A stretch of 60,000 nt of DNA from positions 39,330,527 to 39,390,526 of the forward strand of contig OX485808.1 in NCBI GenBank assembly GCA_950295325.1, in the 5' to 3' direction. Shown here piece by piece: positions 23,500 through 34,885 of the stretch. The notes below the pieces were generated by a model. The model ran no database searches. It was not told where the DNA came from and saw only the letters and a list, made by a program, of their open reading frames with translations. Within the stretch, counting starts at the first letter, position 1; the number at the start of each line of letters is the position of its first letter. A program made the translations under genes and the position numbers. The DNA is from Polytrichum commune (taxonomy: Eukaryota > Streptophyta > Polytrichopsida > Polytrichales > Polytrichaceae).

Positions 23500-26275
23500 T
23501 TCTGCAGAAATGCTCACCATTGTGCCCAATCTTCACAAGATTAGGTCAAACACAAACCCTCCAACTAAAAGCAATTAAGACAGGAAGTTGCTGACACGCC
23601 GACGTCGTAGTGGATGAATGACGGTTCCAGTTTTACAATTGAGGTATGTAATAGGTGGCGGATATTTTCAAGTTTAGGGATTTCTCTTGCATGTCGTCCA
23701 CGTTAAATGTAGGGTTTTAGGTATTTTGTTCTTGATGACTAGATCTAGTCATCGAGTGATTGTATTGCTTCCTGATCTTTCTAGATCTAGATTACTACAC
23801 AATTTCTTTCGACCTTTGGATTCCCAGAATTTTGGGTTGCTTGATTTTTGAAATTCTAGAATTTCCAAGTCCAGTCAGTTACATGCTCACATCTTTCGGG
23901 TTTTCTTTTGTAATTTAAAGTAAGCTCTCCAAATTCCTTTATAATTTTCAATCATTTTCCTGAAGTCTTGAACTTGTAGGATTATGGGCAATAGAAGTGT
24001 ATTTAAACGGCCTCTTCTTTTGGGCTCTCACAATTTCAACCTTTTGATTCCCAGAGTTTTGGGTTGCTTCATTTATGAATTTCTTCTTTTTTCCTCAAGA
24101 TGCTTGTTTTTACTAGGAAGTAAGTCCAAAGGATTGGAGGAGTATGATGGGCCTTTGTCTTATTCATTGTGCACTGAAGTTTAGGTCATCTTTCTGCACT
24201 AAAATCTTGGGTTATTTTGCAAGACAATCACTACCATGAGGCTTCCCTCAGTGTTCTTTTCATCTAGTTTTCGGATGGATGGGGTTGTTTCAACTGAACT
24301 AAACTGGTTAGCATCCATTTTGCAGTTTAGTTCACTCATTGGTGGCAATGCTCTTACAATATTGTGTTGGTTGATGAGGCACCATGGAAATTGTGATGGT
24401 TTTGTATCTTTTGTGAAATGTAAATCAACTAAGTAAAATTTTCAAGTTATACCATAAGTTGACGGTTGTTTGCCTTCTATGGTCACTCTTCATAATTGGA
24501 CACCTAGACTATATTTGAGTGATGTATGGTAGTAGTGTCTCAAAGTAACACCTTTTGGCAACACTTATTTTTCATCTTTAAAACGTCAACAAGTGAGTGC
24601 AACTTCGATGTTATTGAGTAAGTCATTATTCAAAAACGATTAATCATATGCTGCATCAAGTGCCACATAACACCTCGTTGGCCATTCATAGTAGTGGCAT
24701 AAGAAGGATGTTGCAAGAATGGTTGGGGCTAGAGTTCATGCCAAATGGGCGAGCCCCATCTAGTTGAGCCATGACTCCATTGTGAGGGGAAAGGATATCA
24801 TAGCCAAGCCCCGCAATCCAGCACCCCTGCCAAAATCTTTTTTGAATTTCTCAACCAAAAACAATTGTCCACCCTGCTCGATTTTAAAAAAAATGTTCTT
24901 ATATTCTTGAAGGGTTTAGGGTTTAGGGTATTTTGAAATTTAAATTACTAATTTTAGTTCCATTTTAGAATGACAAAGACCCTTCCAATGGTAAGTCACA
25001 AAAATTATAACCTTAGTGCTAATGAGGATTTTGTAATATTTTTGACTTCCAGTTAATTACATGCTTTCCTGGCAGTTTCACTTTGAAAATGAAATCCTAC
25101 TCAATTGCTTACTTACTCAATGGAAGTGAACATATATATTGGATTTGGAACCTTGACGATGAAGTGCACCCAATATGGGATTTGTGGATAAGTGACCTTC
25201 AAGAATGCAAAGGCAATGATTTTTTCGAAGTCGGGCGGGCGAGCAACAATTTTTGGTCGGGTCCATAAAATCTTGATTTTTTGGACATACAGTTGCCCCT
25301 CCCGAATATTCCTCCCCAAAAAAGTTCGTGGTGGTGGTGGGGGGGGGGGGGACTTAATGTCCTCCCTCACAATTGTGCAACTAGATAAAGATTATTCTTA
25401 TTTTGGTCAATTTTAAATTTAGTATTGAAGACCTAGCAAAGTAAAAAAGAAAATATAAAACCTCAAACGTCACAAAGGAGTTTGGGATGGTAGTGGGAGC
25501 GCAATCCGGCTTCCATAGCATTAATGTGAATGGAATGTCGTTTTGTGTTTTTATTCCAATAAAGTTCACAAAAACCAAAAGACACTTCTATTGTGCAAAT
25601 AGGAAAATTTGAAAAAAACACGCCAAATGAAATTTAGAACCAACGAACTCCTCCATGAAACCAATGTAGGAGAAACATCGGGAGCGCTCCCAATGGTTGT
25701 TGTGTAAAGTTTTCTATTGAACTTCATGGAGCCATTTGGGATTACCTTTTTCTTGTAAGTTGCATAAGTATTTTGGCTCACTAATATATGGCTCACTAAT
25801 ATACATTGGAGTGTAGATGTTAATTCAAGTGTCAAACCTGAATCTCATTTATAACTTATATTTAGGTAATTGAAGAAAGAACTTGTATTTAGGTGATTCC
25901 GGACTTTCGGATAGTTTGGTATTATGCACATACTGTGTGATAACAAACAAAAGCATAATGCAATCAAACAACTATATGGTCATAAATACATGATAATAAA
26001 CCAATATAAGCCACACAAAGTTGTGGGAAGAAGTCAAGATATTGGAGAGATTTGGAGAATGATGTCAACCACCAATTTTGTGCAGAATTGATCATAATGT
26101 CCAAAATTGCCTAAATAATAACTAGAATTTGATAGGTCTATCCCCCTCCGCCCCCAAAAAAAGAAAAGAAAAGAAACAAAAAGAAACAAAAAGAAACCAT
26201 TAACATTTGTAGGCCCACCGAACTTAGCAACATTGCTGAGTAATGTTATGCATTTGGATTTGCCAACCATTAATA
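23500..26275. other. AT-rich interval, no supported gene
   Basis: A copy of the GTCCAGTCAGTTACATG dispersed motif lies at about 23862. Three TTTAGGG-like units lie at 24911-24930. A G-run of about 14 lies near 25337-25350, and an AAAGAAAC simple repeat at about 26158-26198. A palindrome GATGACTAGATCTAGTCATC lies at about 23731-23750. No coding region shows motifs or splice consistency. Confidence 0.55.
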
Positions 26276-26577
26276 GGGGGTTGTCACACCTCTTTCTTCC
26301 CAATCTCGGAGAATGGAGAATGGAGAAAACTTCTTGTGCGAAGGTTTTACTCTTTTTCACCTGGGGTCGCTTCTTTCACCTAGGGTCCCTTCTTTTTGTT
26401 GCGGCGGGGCTTTAGTTTACCACATGCGGGCGGCAATGGTAATTCCCATTCTCCATTCTCCATGGGCCACAAAGGGGTGTCACACCTTTCTCCATGGAGA
26501 AGCTATCCTATTGGCTCCTCTTTTCCTCATTCTCCATTCTCCCATTCTCCCATTCTCCTAGGAGGTGTGACAACCCC
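26276..26577. mobile_element. MITE, about 302 bp, with GGGGTTGTCACACCT ends
   Basis: Inverted terminal repeats GGGGTTGTCACACCT lie at 26276-26291 and at the right end near 26563-26577. The flanks read TA on each side, so a TA duplication (Tc1/mariner type) is possible, but a longer one is not seen. The interior is rich in GAGAATGG and CCATTCTCC runs, which would fold with each other. Confidence 0.68.
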
Positions 26578-26579
26578 TA

Positions 26580-27545
26580 TCATCCTAGGAGAAGTCAGCT
26601 TTGTCGAGGATAAGTAACCAGACAAAAGTGGTGATCCAACTTGTGTGGTTCATTGGAACTTGTACGCTAGCATAATTGCCGTACCTACCCTATCACATGG
26701 CCTCAGCATGAAAAATGCAACCCCAGTATCCGCAACGAGCACGTGCATTCACACATGGGCTCTGAAGTGGACACTAGTATTTTATAAATTGCTCGAAGAC
26801 GACAACTTATAGAATATAAGCTGCTCTGAAACGACTACACCAAATATGATATTTAGTGTTATATGGTAAGTTTTCGGATACACTTTGTACGAATAAGTTT
26901 ACAAATATTGTCATAGATGATGGATGAGTTCATCCCGTGGCCAAAATCCCTACCTTCTCTTGTCAGCAACTTGTGATGAAATATTGACATGGATGATTGA
27001 AATTCGGATGCAAATTCACTTAGTAAGTGATAGTGATTGCACATTGTAAATCTATAACCCCCCAAAAAATTACAAGGAATGACGTAATGTTGGTGACACT
27101 ATACTGCAGTTTACAATTAGTATTGAGCAAGACAATTAAAATTGGTGAGACTAAAATATCATGTTCACTGTAGTTGCTGCTGTTGACAAGGTGGCATGCA
27201 GAGGACAACCCTAATTGTCTGTCACGATATGGATGTATAGATTATAGTAAGATATTTAATAAGATTGAGCAATATTGGATGTGTGTGGCGCTAAAGTCAC
27301 CAGTATTGTCAGAGTCATTGATAGGCTTTAAATATCTTATGTTGCATGGAAAATGACTCAGTCACTTCCTTAATTACACCACGAAGTTGGGGAGGGACTC
27401 GGTTATTAACAAGTTTAGGCATGGCAGAAAAGTGGAAAGGTTATCTCCCTGGTAACTACACTATTGGTCCCAAGTTTGGGAACGTTTAGGTCCGGGAAAG
27501 AAGTTGCCTTCATGTGGTCAATATGGTACAAAGCAATTGCGGTCA
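26580..27545. other. Interval with no supported gene
   Basis: Short open frames only, without motifs. One sequence near 26835 (ATATTTAGTGTTA) weakly resembles the CACTAAATAGG MITE end. Confidence 0.5.
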
Positions 27546-27549
27546 ATGA

Positions 27550-27989
27550 ATGAAGGGCTCGCATTGCGCCGGTCTCCATTTCCAACAATGCCTCTGTTGT
27601 TTCCCTAACATGAGTGACTCTATCAAACACAAATTTTGGGACTATATTCAAGCTAGGGGGGTGTGGAGATGGGCCACCTACATTATGCATGAACTTTGGA
27701 AAGGATCCCTAAGAGGTATGGGAAAAAGAACAAAATCTGGCACCTACTTAGGGGCATCACTTTGTGGACCATCTGGATTGAACGGAATGACAAAGTATTC
27801 AACCATGAATATTGGCATGAATCTAAGGTCAAACAACACATTTGGGATGACCTCATTATCGACGCCAAGGCGGCGTGGGAACGGGTGCTTGAACAAATCA
27901 AAATTAGCAGCTTCTCCACTATGGTCATGTGTAAGAGGAATAGGTTACATATTGAGGGCCACTTCACACACAAGGCTGAAGGCCCTTGA
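27550..27989 (+). pseudogene. LINE (L1-like) ORF2 C-terminal fragment
   Basis: Two overlapping frames read like the end of a plant LINE ORF2. First comes a degraded zinc-binding reverse-transcriptase segment (FWDYIQARGVWRWATYIM in frame 27550). After a frame change near 27700 comes GITLWTIWIERNDKVFNHEY, the W-x-IW-x-ERN-x-x-VF hallmark found downstream of plant LINE reverse transcriptases. The RT domain itself is absent, so this is a 5'-truncated, frameshifted copy. Its 3' tail probably continues to the poly(A) at 29793-29812. Confidence 0.75.
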
Positions 27990-28140
27990 CCATGGCAATG
28001 TAAGAGCTCTCATTGGTCGAAAAGGCGGAGACCGTCCAAGTTCACTTCACACTAGGAGGTGAAGGCCTAAAGGCCCAAAGAAAAGTTCGTGGATGAAAAG
28101 TCTACATGGAGTCCTACATGGCTAGTTGTGGATAAGGGTG

Positions 28141-28211
28141 CATGGTCTACCGGAATTTGCGTCAGGCCCACCTCCAAGAGGTGGGCTTGACGCAAATTCC
28201 GGGAGACCATG
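28141..28211. repeat. Near-perfect hairpin, 34-nt arms
   Basis: 28141-28174 pairs with 28178-28211 with only two non-Watson-Crick positions and a 3-nt loop. The core is CCGGAATTTGCGTCA. It lies in the LINE 3' region. It may be a minimal foldback MITE, and its transcript would form an miRNA-precursor-like stem. Confidence 0.88.
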
Positions 28212-28239
28212 ATTTTTTTAATATTTTTTCCAGTAGGAC

Positions 28240-28300
28240 AGATTTCAGGACAGATTGCATGGCAGATTCCAAGACAGATTCCAGGACAGACAAACACCAC
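28240..28300 (+). repeat. Short degenerate GACAGATTCCA direct repeats
   Basis: Five to six imperfect copies of an 11-13-nt unit (GACAGATT followed by CCAG or CCAA). There is no coding signal. Confidence 0.6.
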
Positions 28301-28422
28301 CAAGTAGTTATCTTAAATTGATAAACTTGGAGACATATTATATTAAACCAAATCCTCCCCTCTTTTTCCGCCAACAAAATATGCAATGGTCCCGCAACAT
28401 GGTTCATTCTCCCTTCACACTA

Positions 28423-29407
28423 CAGTCCACCCTCTATAAGTGTTACCTCTATAAGTGTTAAAATTCCATAAGTGTTAACATTTTTTCTACTCCCTACTTG
28501 GGGAGACTACAATAACGTTAAGTGTTAAGTGTTAACTGATTGGCTACTCCCCTCTTTGTAATTTTGCCCTCTATATCTATTAACTTATTATTATACTATA
28601 TAATACCATACAATACAATATACTGTAACATAGCACATGTAATATAATGTAACATACTGTAACATACCCCCCATTTAGAAATTATTAGGGTTTAGGATAT
28701 TGACTGCAAGTCCCTCCCTCGTCAACTCAGTTTACCCTAGCAGGTTGAGCCAGTCTACCAACGTTCGAATTTCTGAGAATGTTGTTTTTGAATTTCAGAC
28801 TTGTAGGGCGAATCACATACTATTAGAAAGCTATTGAGGAGACGATTCCAATGGTAGTAGTTTTGTCAAATTCCGACTTCTAACGAGTGAGTTATGGTTG
28901 GCCGAAATCTGCCTTCCAAGTCTCCTGCGGCAGCGGCGGCGAGTTTTGTCTGATTAATTTTGAGGGTGCTGTATTATTTTTTGTGGATAGGGTTTGTGTC
29001 CTTGTGGTTTAGAGTCAGTTTGCATCTGTCTTTCAATTTAATCTAGGACAGTAGAGATGGGGAAGGCTTCAGAGTTCAATTTGGCTCAGCAGAGGTCTAT
29101 TGATGTTATGCATTTGGTCAAGAAATTAGAAAAGCTTGAGAAAGAGATTGATCACCTACATGTGAATCAGCTCTAGTAGACCTCTATAGATGCCTTCTTC
29201 CATCCTAGAGGAGTGGAAATGGAGGAGTGAGACTCCTCAATTGTATTTTGGAACTTCATTTGGTATTATAACAATATTTTATTTGTGTTACATTTATAAG
29301 TGTTATGTTTTGATTTGTTAAACTCTATATTTCTATAAGTGTTAACACTCTATAAGTGTTAACAATATTACCACTCCCAATTGTTAACACTTATATAGGG
29401 TGGACTG
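28423..29407. mobile_element. Pogo-like (Tc1/mariner superfamily) non-autonomous element, 985 bp
   Basis: Terminal inverted repeats CAGTCCACCCT(C/A)TATAAG lie exactly between TA dinucleotides (28421-28422 and 29408-29409). CAGT-starting ends followed by CCTCTATAA and a TA duplication resemble plant pogo/LEMI-type elements. The unit CTATAAGTGTTAAC is repeated near both ends, as expected for transposase-binding sites. A 39-codon ORF at about 29056-29175 (MGKASEFNLAQQRSIDVMHL) is the only coding-like remnant. The element interrupts what appears to be a LINE tail. Confidence 0.78.
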
Positions 29408-29409
29408 TA

Positions 29410-29812
29410 TGCTTGAGGGCCAAAGACTACATAAAATGGCTTTCCCAACACCCATGGTACGGCCTTTGGATGAGAGTCAAGGGTCCTCACCATTACAAGG
29501 TCACGGCTCTTGGCTCATGTGTGAAGTGGCCCTGAGTGGAACTGGAAGAGACAACATAGATAGGTTGAACAACATTGGTGTTAAGATTCTTAGCAGGTAG
29601 GGGGTTATTCTTGGTTGGTGGGGTGGGAATAGTCCTTGGTTGAGTGGACTTGGTGGGTTGTCCTTGGTGGTTGGTCGTTGTTAATTTTGCGTGACGGTGT
29701 TTCACATCCAAGGGGCCCCGCCTCCCCTCTTTGTGGGCGCATCTTGTTTCTTGGTCATTCATTTGGTGTTGGCCGCATTGACCTCCTGTCTCAAAAAAAA
29801 AAAAAAAAAAAA
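29410..29812 (+). other. Probable LINE 3' tail with poly(A)
   Basis: Downstream of the pogo-like element, a non-coding stretch ends in CCTGTCTC and then 20 A (29793-29812) followed by A/G-rich sequence. It resumes where the LINE fragment at 27.6-28.1 kb breaks off, so I read 27550-29812 as one 5'-truncated LINE split by later insertions. No flanking target duplication was identified. Confidence 0.5.
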
Positions 29813-29937
29813 GAGAAGAAGAAGAAAAAAATACTCAGTCACCACTTGAGTGCAAAAGTGCTTTTCATTAAGTGAAGTGACAGCAAAGAAGTTTCGGAAC
29901 CATGAGGAAGAAGCTAGACTCGTCTTTGGATCAGTGC

Positions 29938-30012
29938 CGGGGGATATTTTTAAGCACAGTCGGTCGAGATCCTAGTGTTTCCAAGACCACCCAGTTACAT
30001 GTTGACATCTTT
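29938..30012 (+). repeat. Copy of the dispersed CAAGTCCAACCAGTTACATG-type motif
   Basis: GGTCGAGATCCTAGTG followed by a TTTCCAAGACC and CCCAGTTACATG stretch matches the cluster at 8-9.4 kb. It is an old dispersed repeat with no ORF. Confidence 0.6.
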
Positions 30013-30201
30013 TTTTATGCACTCAACACAAAATGGGATCCAATTCCAAATGGAAGAGTCTGCAACCCTAATCATCCAAAAATCTATAAACATGAAACCA
30101 CTAGATTATACATTGAAATTATACCCTAAACCTGAAATCAAGGCCATTTTAACTTCCTACAATATTTACCCTCGGTTGCACTTGATATACACCCTCCCTA
30201 A

Positions 30202-30888
30202 GAGCGTCCCCACCAGACCGGGCATGGGGCATGCCAACGCCAAAAATGGGGCATCCCGGGTTCTTAGGTGGCGGTACCGGCATAAATTGAGCCCCACCAA
30301 TGTCCGGTCCCCCATAATTTAGAACCGGCCCGGGTATATTAAAGACTCTCCCCCGCCATAAATGATTCGGCCCGCCAAGAGATTACTTTAATATCAGATA
30401 CTCCGATATCCTACTTTATCCCATGTCACATAATAGGCGTCGTTGTCTTATTGATTTCTTCCTATTTATATCGGGGGTATGCCTAGGCTTTGATGGGCTT
30501 TGACTCAAGATGAGCTGCCCCGCCCAAGATGGAGGGGTGGGTCTAAATACCCCCATCGAGCGTGGCTCGGAGGCCATGTTCGGTGGGGTTCATTTTTCTG
30601 GCCCTCCCCGTTTTGGCCCCTTGGGAACTTTTTTTGGTTTTTTTTGCTAAATTTGGGTCCTACGGCCCCAAATTACTCTAGGAAGCCCCCCTATGAGATC
30701 AAGTAAGGCCCCACTCAATTAAAAAAATAGGGGGCAGGTTTTACCCCACCCCTGCCACCCCCTCCCGAACCTGGCCTCCGAGCCACGCTCGATGGGGATA
30801 TTTAGACAGATCCAAGATGGAGGGCTCCCCAAAGGTATAAAATATTATATACTCTATTTGGCGTGTACCCGATCTGGTGGGGATCCTC
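30202..30888. mobile_element. PIF/Harbinger-like MITE, 687 bp
   Basis: Imperfect terminal inverted repeats of about 22 bp (GAGCGTCCCCACCAGAC at left, GAGGATCCCCACCAGAT read from the right) are flanked by TAA on both sides (30199-30201 and 30889-30891). The 3-bp TAA duplication fits PIF/Harbinger. There is no transposase. A second inverted-repeat element is nested inside. Confidence 0.72.
30537..30811. mobile_element. Nested long-TIR element, 275 bp, with 13-bp flanking direct repeat
   Basis: About 42-bp inverted repeats (core CCATCGAGCGTGGCTCGGAG, 30541-30582 against 30767-30807) sit inside the Harbinger-like MITE. The direct repeat CCAAGATGGAGGG flanks them at 30524-30536 and 30812-30824. 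Long TIRs with a long target duplication suggest a MULE-type or foldback element, although 13 bp is longer than the usual 9-11. Confidence 0.7.
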
Positions 30889-31199
30889 TAAGAAGTGATC
30901 CCCATGTGGTGGTTGTGGTGGAGATGCTCTAAGGCTTGAGAGAGATATTCTTTAGGCTTTGTCATTCGTTGTTTAACTTAATGTTAGCTTGTGATTCACT
31001 TGAACGATATCATATGCTAGCTCTATGAAAATTTTGATTGATCTCTCTTATCCAACATTGGACCATGTCTACAATGATTGCTTGTGCATCATCATTAATG
31101 TGACCTGATACTCCTTTGGTAAGAACCAACATGATTTGCTTCCAACTTTGAGGAATTGTAATGGAAGACCAAAGAAAAATCAATGACAAGGCTAGAGGC

Positions 31200-31424
31200 C
31201 ACTAGAAGAAAGCTTGTCCATTTCAACCGGCCTTGCGACTAGGCCATCGCGACTTGCACCCAAAAAATGCATAAACAAATCAATTTGGTTGGCAACCGGG
31301 GGGGCACCTTCCATGGGTACACCACGGGTACCTTCCGGGTGCCAACCAAATTGATTTGTTTATGCATTTTCCCACCCACGAGTCGCGATGACCTAGGTTG
31401 AAATGGACAAGTTTTCTTCTAGTG
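31200..31424. mobile_element. Foldback MITE with CACTAGAAGAAA ends, 225 bp
   Basis: Most of the element folds on itself. The ends CACTAGAAGAAA and a TTGTCCATTTCAACC block recur in inverted form. An inner block around ATGCATAAACAAATCAATTT does the same. The ends resemble those of plant CACTA elements. AGGC occurs directly on both sides (31196-31199 and 31425-31428), so the target duplication may be 3-4 bp. There is no ORF. Confidence 0.75.
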
Positions 31425-31428
31425 AGGC

Positions 31429-34400
31429 TTCCAGGTAAATACATAACAAAGCGGAACCAATAAACAACAAGGCAAAGCGTGCGAAACGAGGGGACAAGAA
31501 GTTGAGAAGTTGAGAATACAAAAATCCATAAGTTAGAGTGCGGAAATGTTTACAAAATTGGTTTGGAAGATTTATGAAGGTGCTAGAGGTAAAGGTCCAC
31601 TATCATGAAATTGAGGTGTGCCACATGCCAGGTCGGTTTAAACAAATTGTGAATTAATTTAAAAGGTTCATATATGACATTGGTAGAACACTTTGGTAAC
31701 ATTGGTTGGAAGGTTCATGAACTAGCTTGGAACCTTCATGAAATTGAGTTTCCACTTTTGTGAAGTCATCTTACCAAAGGAGTAGTTATTCAAACCACTT
31801 CCATGTAAACCCATTTTTCAATTCTGACAAGCTCAGTTTTTGTTTTTGGATGATTTTTGGGTTTAAATCTTTATTTGGAGTTTTGATATAGTGAAGAAAC
31901 ATTGAAATTAGTCATCACTAATCTAAAAGAAGGTTAGTAGTTGCTACCTCAAATATTATGACCATCGTTAGTAGTTAGAGAGGCATTAATGAGATCGATA
32001 GACATGTGGGGAATGAGAAGAGGCTTATGAATCAGGCTATGCACAGATGTACCCCTTATTAAGACCATAGTCTCTCGCCTCAATTGATATATCTGATTTG
32101 GTGGACGATAGTGAGAGGGGGATTCAAATTTTGTACAGTGACTCAAGACGTTTATGTATGACAGTTCCTCTCATGACAAGAGTAGATTTTCTTGGTTAAC
32201 TTTTATCAAGTGATCAGACCACATAATTTCAGGGTCTGAAGCCCTGGTACCTTTTGTAATATCAAGTATTTGAGTAAAATCATACTGTGATTGAGTGCTT
32301 CATAAAACTGTGTAACTGATTGTCTTGATTTATGAGGGGTTTTCATATCAATTAGATTTATTGACTGAAGGCTACGATTGTCTGATGTGGAGTTTGTTGG
32401 TGACCATTGGTTCAAGGTGTTTGTTGACTCAAACATCTGAACTCTGGGGAAGAGAGCGGATGTTTAATTTTTCAGTGATAAATTGGTGTTAAGGACCATT
32501 GTCTGTAAATTTGATGCAAGGGGTGAAACCCTTTTCACTGGCAAGTTGATTCATGTGATTTCCATTTGAACATGACAACTGTTATAGTATTTTTGCTGGA
32601 ATCCATAGTTGGAGCATCTGTAAAGTGGGTTGATTAATGAAATGAAGTGATTGATCAATACCATTTTCTAAAGTAACTATTAGGGGGTGAATTTCTCATT
32701 GACTTGGAGAAGTATCAGATAGAGGATTGAGTCTGTGACATTTGGAGTTCACGTATGGCACATTGTTTTTTCTAATTGAGTGGCCATCTGCTTAAGAAAT
32801 TAGAGGATTTCTTGGTTATATTGTTAGTGCAATCGTGTACGACAAGTGGTAGTGTGGGAAGCCTTGAACTAAGGCGATTGAATGAGCGGCGGTTGTTTAT
32901 GGCCATTCAACAATTGCACAATGTGTTTGTGATGAATTCTCGGATGCCTGTGACAAATGGTCTGGTAAACAAAATATTTAGTGATCCAGCTCCAACGAGC
33001 ATGTGATTGAGTGCTCACAGTTGGATGAATTAAAACCGTTGTCGATATGAACTTGAGGGTGTGAATCCCTGTTGTATGCAGTTACAAGTTCGAGTACTGT
33101 CAAATTTAACAAATTTATATATGTGAATGTTGGAGTGAATTGTCAGCTATCCTAGGGAGAAAACAACATAATTCAATTTTACTTGCAGTTAAGACTATGG
33201 TCCGTGAGCGGAAGTCCATAAAGTGATCCTCTTTCCAATTCAAAGAGTCTAAGAAGCAAGTCTAAGGGTCCGGAATAATCTTAGTTTGGACCATTGTCGT
33301 GTGAAAATGTCTCATACCTCTGTTGAGTTGTGGAGCAACTTGGCGGTACAGTGCTGATGAGTTTATAAAAGCTTGGGAGGGAGGCCCGAATTTGTCAGTG
33401 GATATCACGATTTCTTTTCTCATCGAAGGTTGTCTGCTCATGAGCTCGCTCCTTCCAGCAGGCGAAGGCAGTATGGCTATAACAGTTTGATGAAAGAGTG
33501 GTCTAGAGGGAGAGGGTTATCATATTAGAATTCCGATATTTGTCGCATTCTTGGTTCTTTTGGCGTCTGTCTATCTGTTTGTCCAACCCTCGGCCTAGCT
33601 CATGTCCATCATCTTGTTGTTCTCATGAAAACTTTTGATTTAAATCATCAGCTTGCTTTCCATGCTATGGATCCCCCCACCACTTGTTCCAAACTTTCTC
33701 GGGCAAGTAGTTCTTGTCAGCGGCACATGAATTTGCACTTTAGGGTGAAAAGTATTGATCCCGAACTAATTGTCAGACATACTAAGACTAGATTGGGCCG
33801 GAATTCTTATCTGTTACATTCTCTCAGGAGAGAACGGAAATGATTGTTGTATAGTTAGTTACGGCTAGGCCTCCAATATTGTTCGGACATGCCATGTCAC
33901 GCTTCCAAGCTGTGACTCTGTATCCGAAGGTGTTGGTTACTTTGTGCCAACAGAGAAGCAAGTTCGCTAATTAGCCTCTAACTGTGGATCACGGCTAATC
34001 AAAGGTTTCCTCTTAAGATTCAAGTCAAGTTTGTGAACTTGTGATCTTTACTTGTTGGGGTGCGTAACTTAACAAGGTACTAGTTTTAGAGTAGCATGCA
34101 TAGGGTGGGCTATTTTACATAATGCAAGACAAGGTACTTGTTGGGGGTGTGACAGAGTCAGTGGCTTGTATTGCAAATATTTGTAAAAACCCACCCTAGT
34201 CCCTTGGTCTATTCCTCAAGAAATACAAACGCAAAATTAAGAACCTGCTCATTCTTTGCACGAGATAGTGTGCTCCCTCACATGGGCCCCCAAGCATAGT
34301 GACCCACGTCATGTCCATGCGGACTAGCCATTGTGTCACGAGGAGCTCGCCCATGTCATGTGATTATTAACGTGCCATATCCCCTCTGGAATGACGTGGA

Positions 34401-34877
34401 GTAGGCTTGTTTAGAAGTCCCCCTCAATCGTCTTGATCTCCTTGTCTCTTACGAAGTATCCGGTAAGGGGAAATAGTTCCAATTACAGAATCTCGATCAC
34501 ACCTCTTTCATGTCTTCTGCTCTAGTACTAGAGACTGTTGTTCTGTGCGGCAGGATAACTCCTACATGCACACACAAATATTAATGTAGAATTCTCTCCA
34601 ACGTCGAATCTAGTTCCTGAGGGTGCAGGCAATGCATGAGATTCGAAGACAGGTAATGCTTGTGGTGTATGCAGGTTGAGATCTTAGTGACAGTCATTGC
34701 ATACGCGTTCTGGTGAATCCGAGTTCCGAATATAAGCTTCTTTTGCCACGAGCTGCTCCTGTTGTACCCTTTCCAGCCTACAAATTGTATGAGGCACCAT
34801 TACTCTTTGGAAGATTAGTCGCTTAGACAGTTTCAATAGTTAAGATATTGTACATTACTGCGCAACTGCAGAAACAC
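31429..34877. other. Long interval without supported gene
   Basis: Short open frames at 32776-33006 and 33625-33843 have no recognisable motifs. Neither tRNA primer-binding sites nor a polypurine tract with paired LTRs could be found, although the texture (moderate GC, scattered short frames) could be decayed retrotransposon. I assign nothing here. Confidence 0.5.
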
Positions 34878-34885
34878 CGCGCAGG

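Noticed and set aside
25113-25416. ORFs with poly-Gly or poly-Pro across 25330-25350
   Set aside because: They are created by a G run and have no motif or conserved flanks.
33900-34860. Possible LTR retrotransposon ends (TGTTGGGG-type sequences near 34055 and 34140)
   Set aside because: No paired LTR, primer-binding site, polypurine tract or target duplication could be found.
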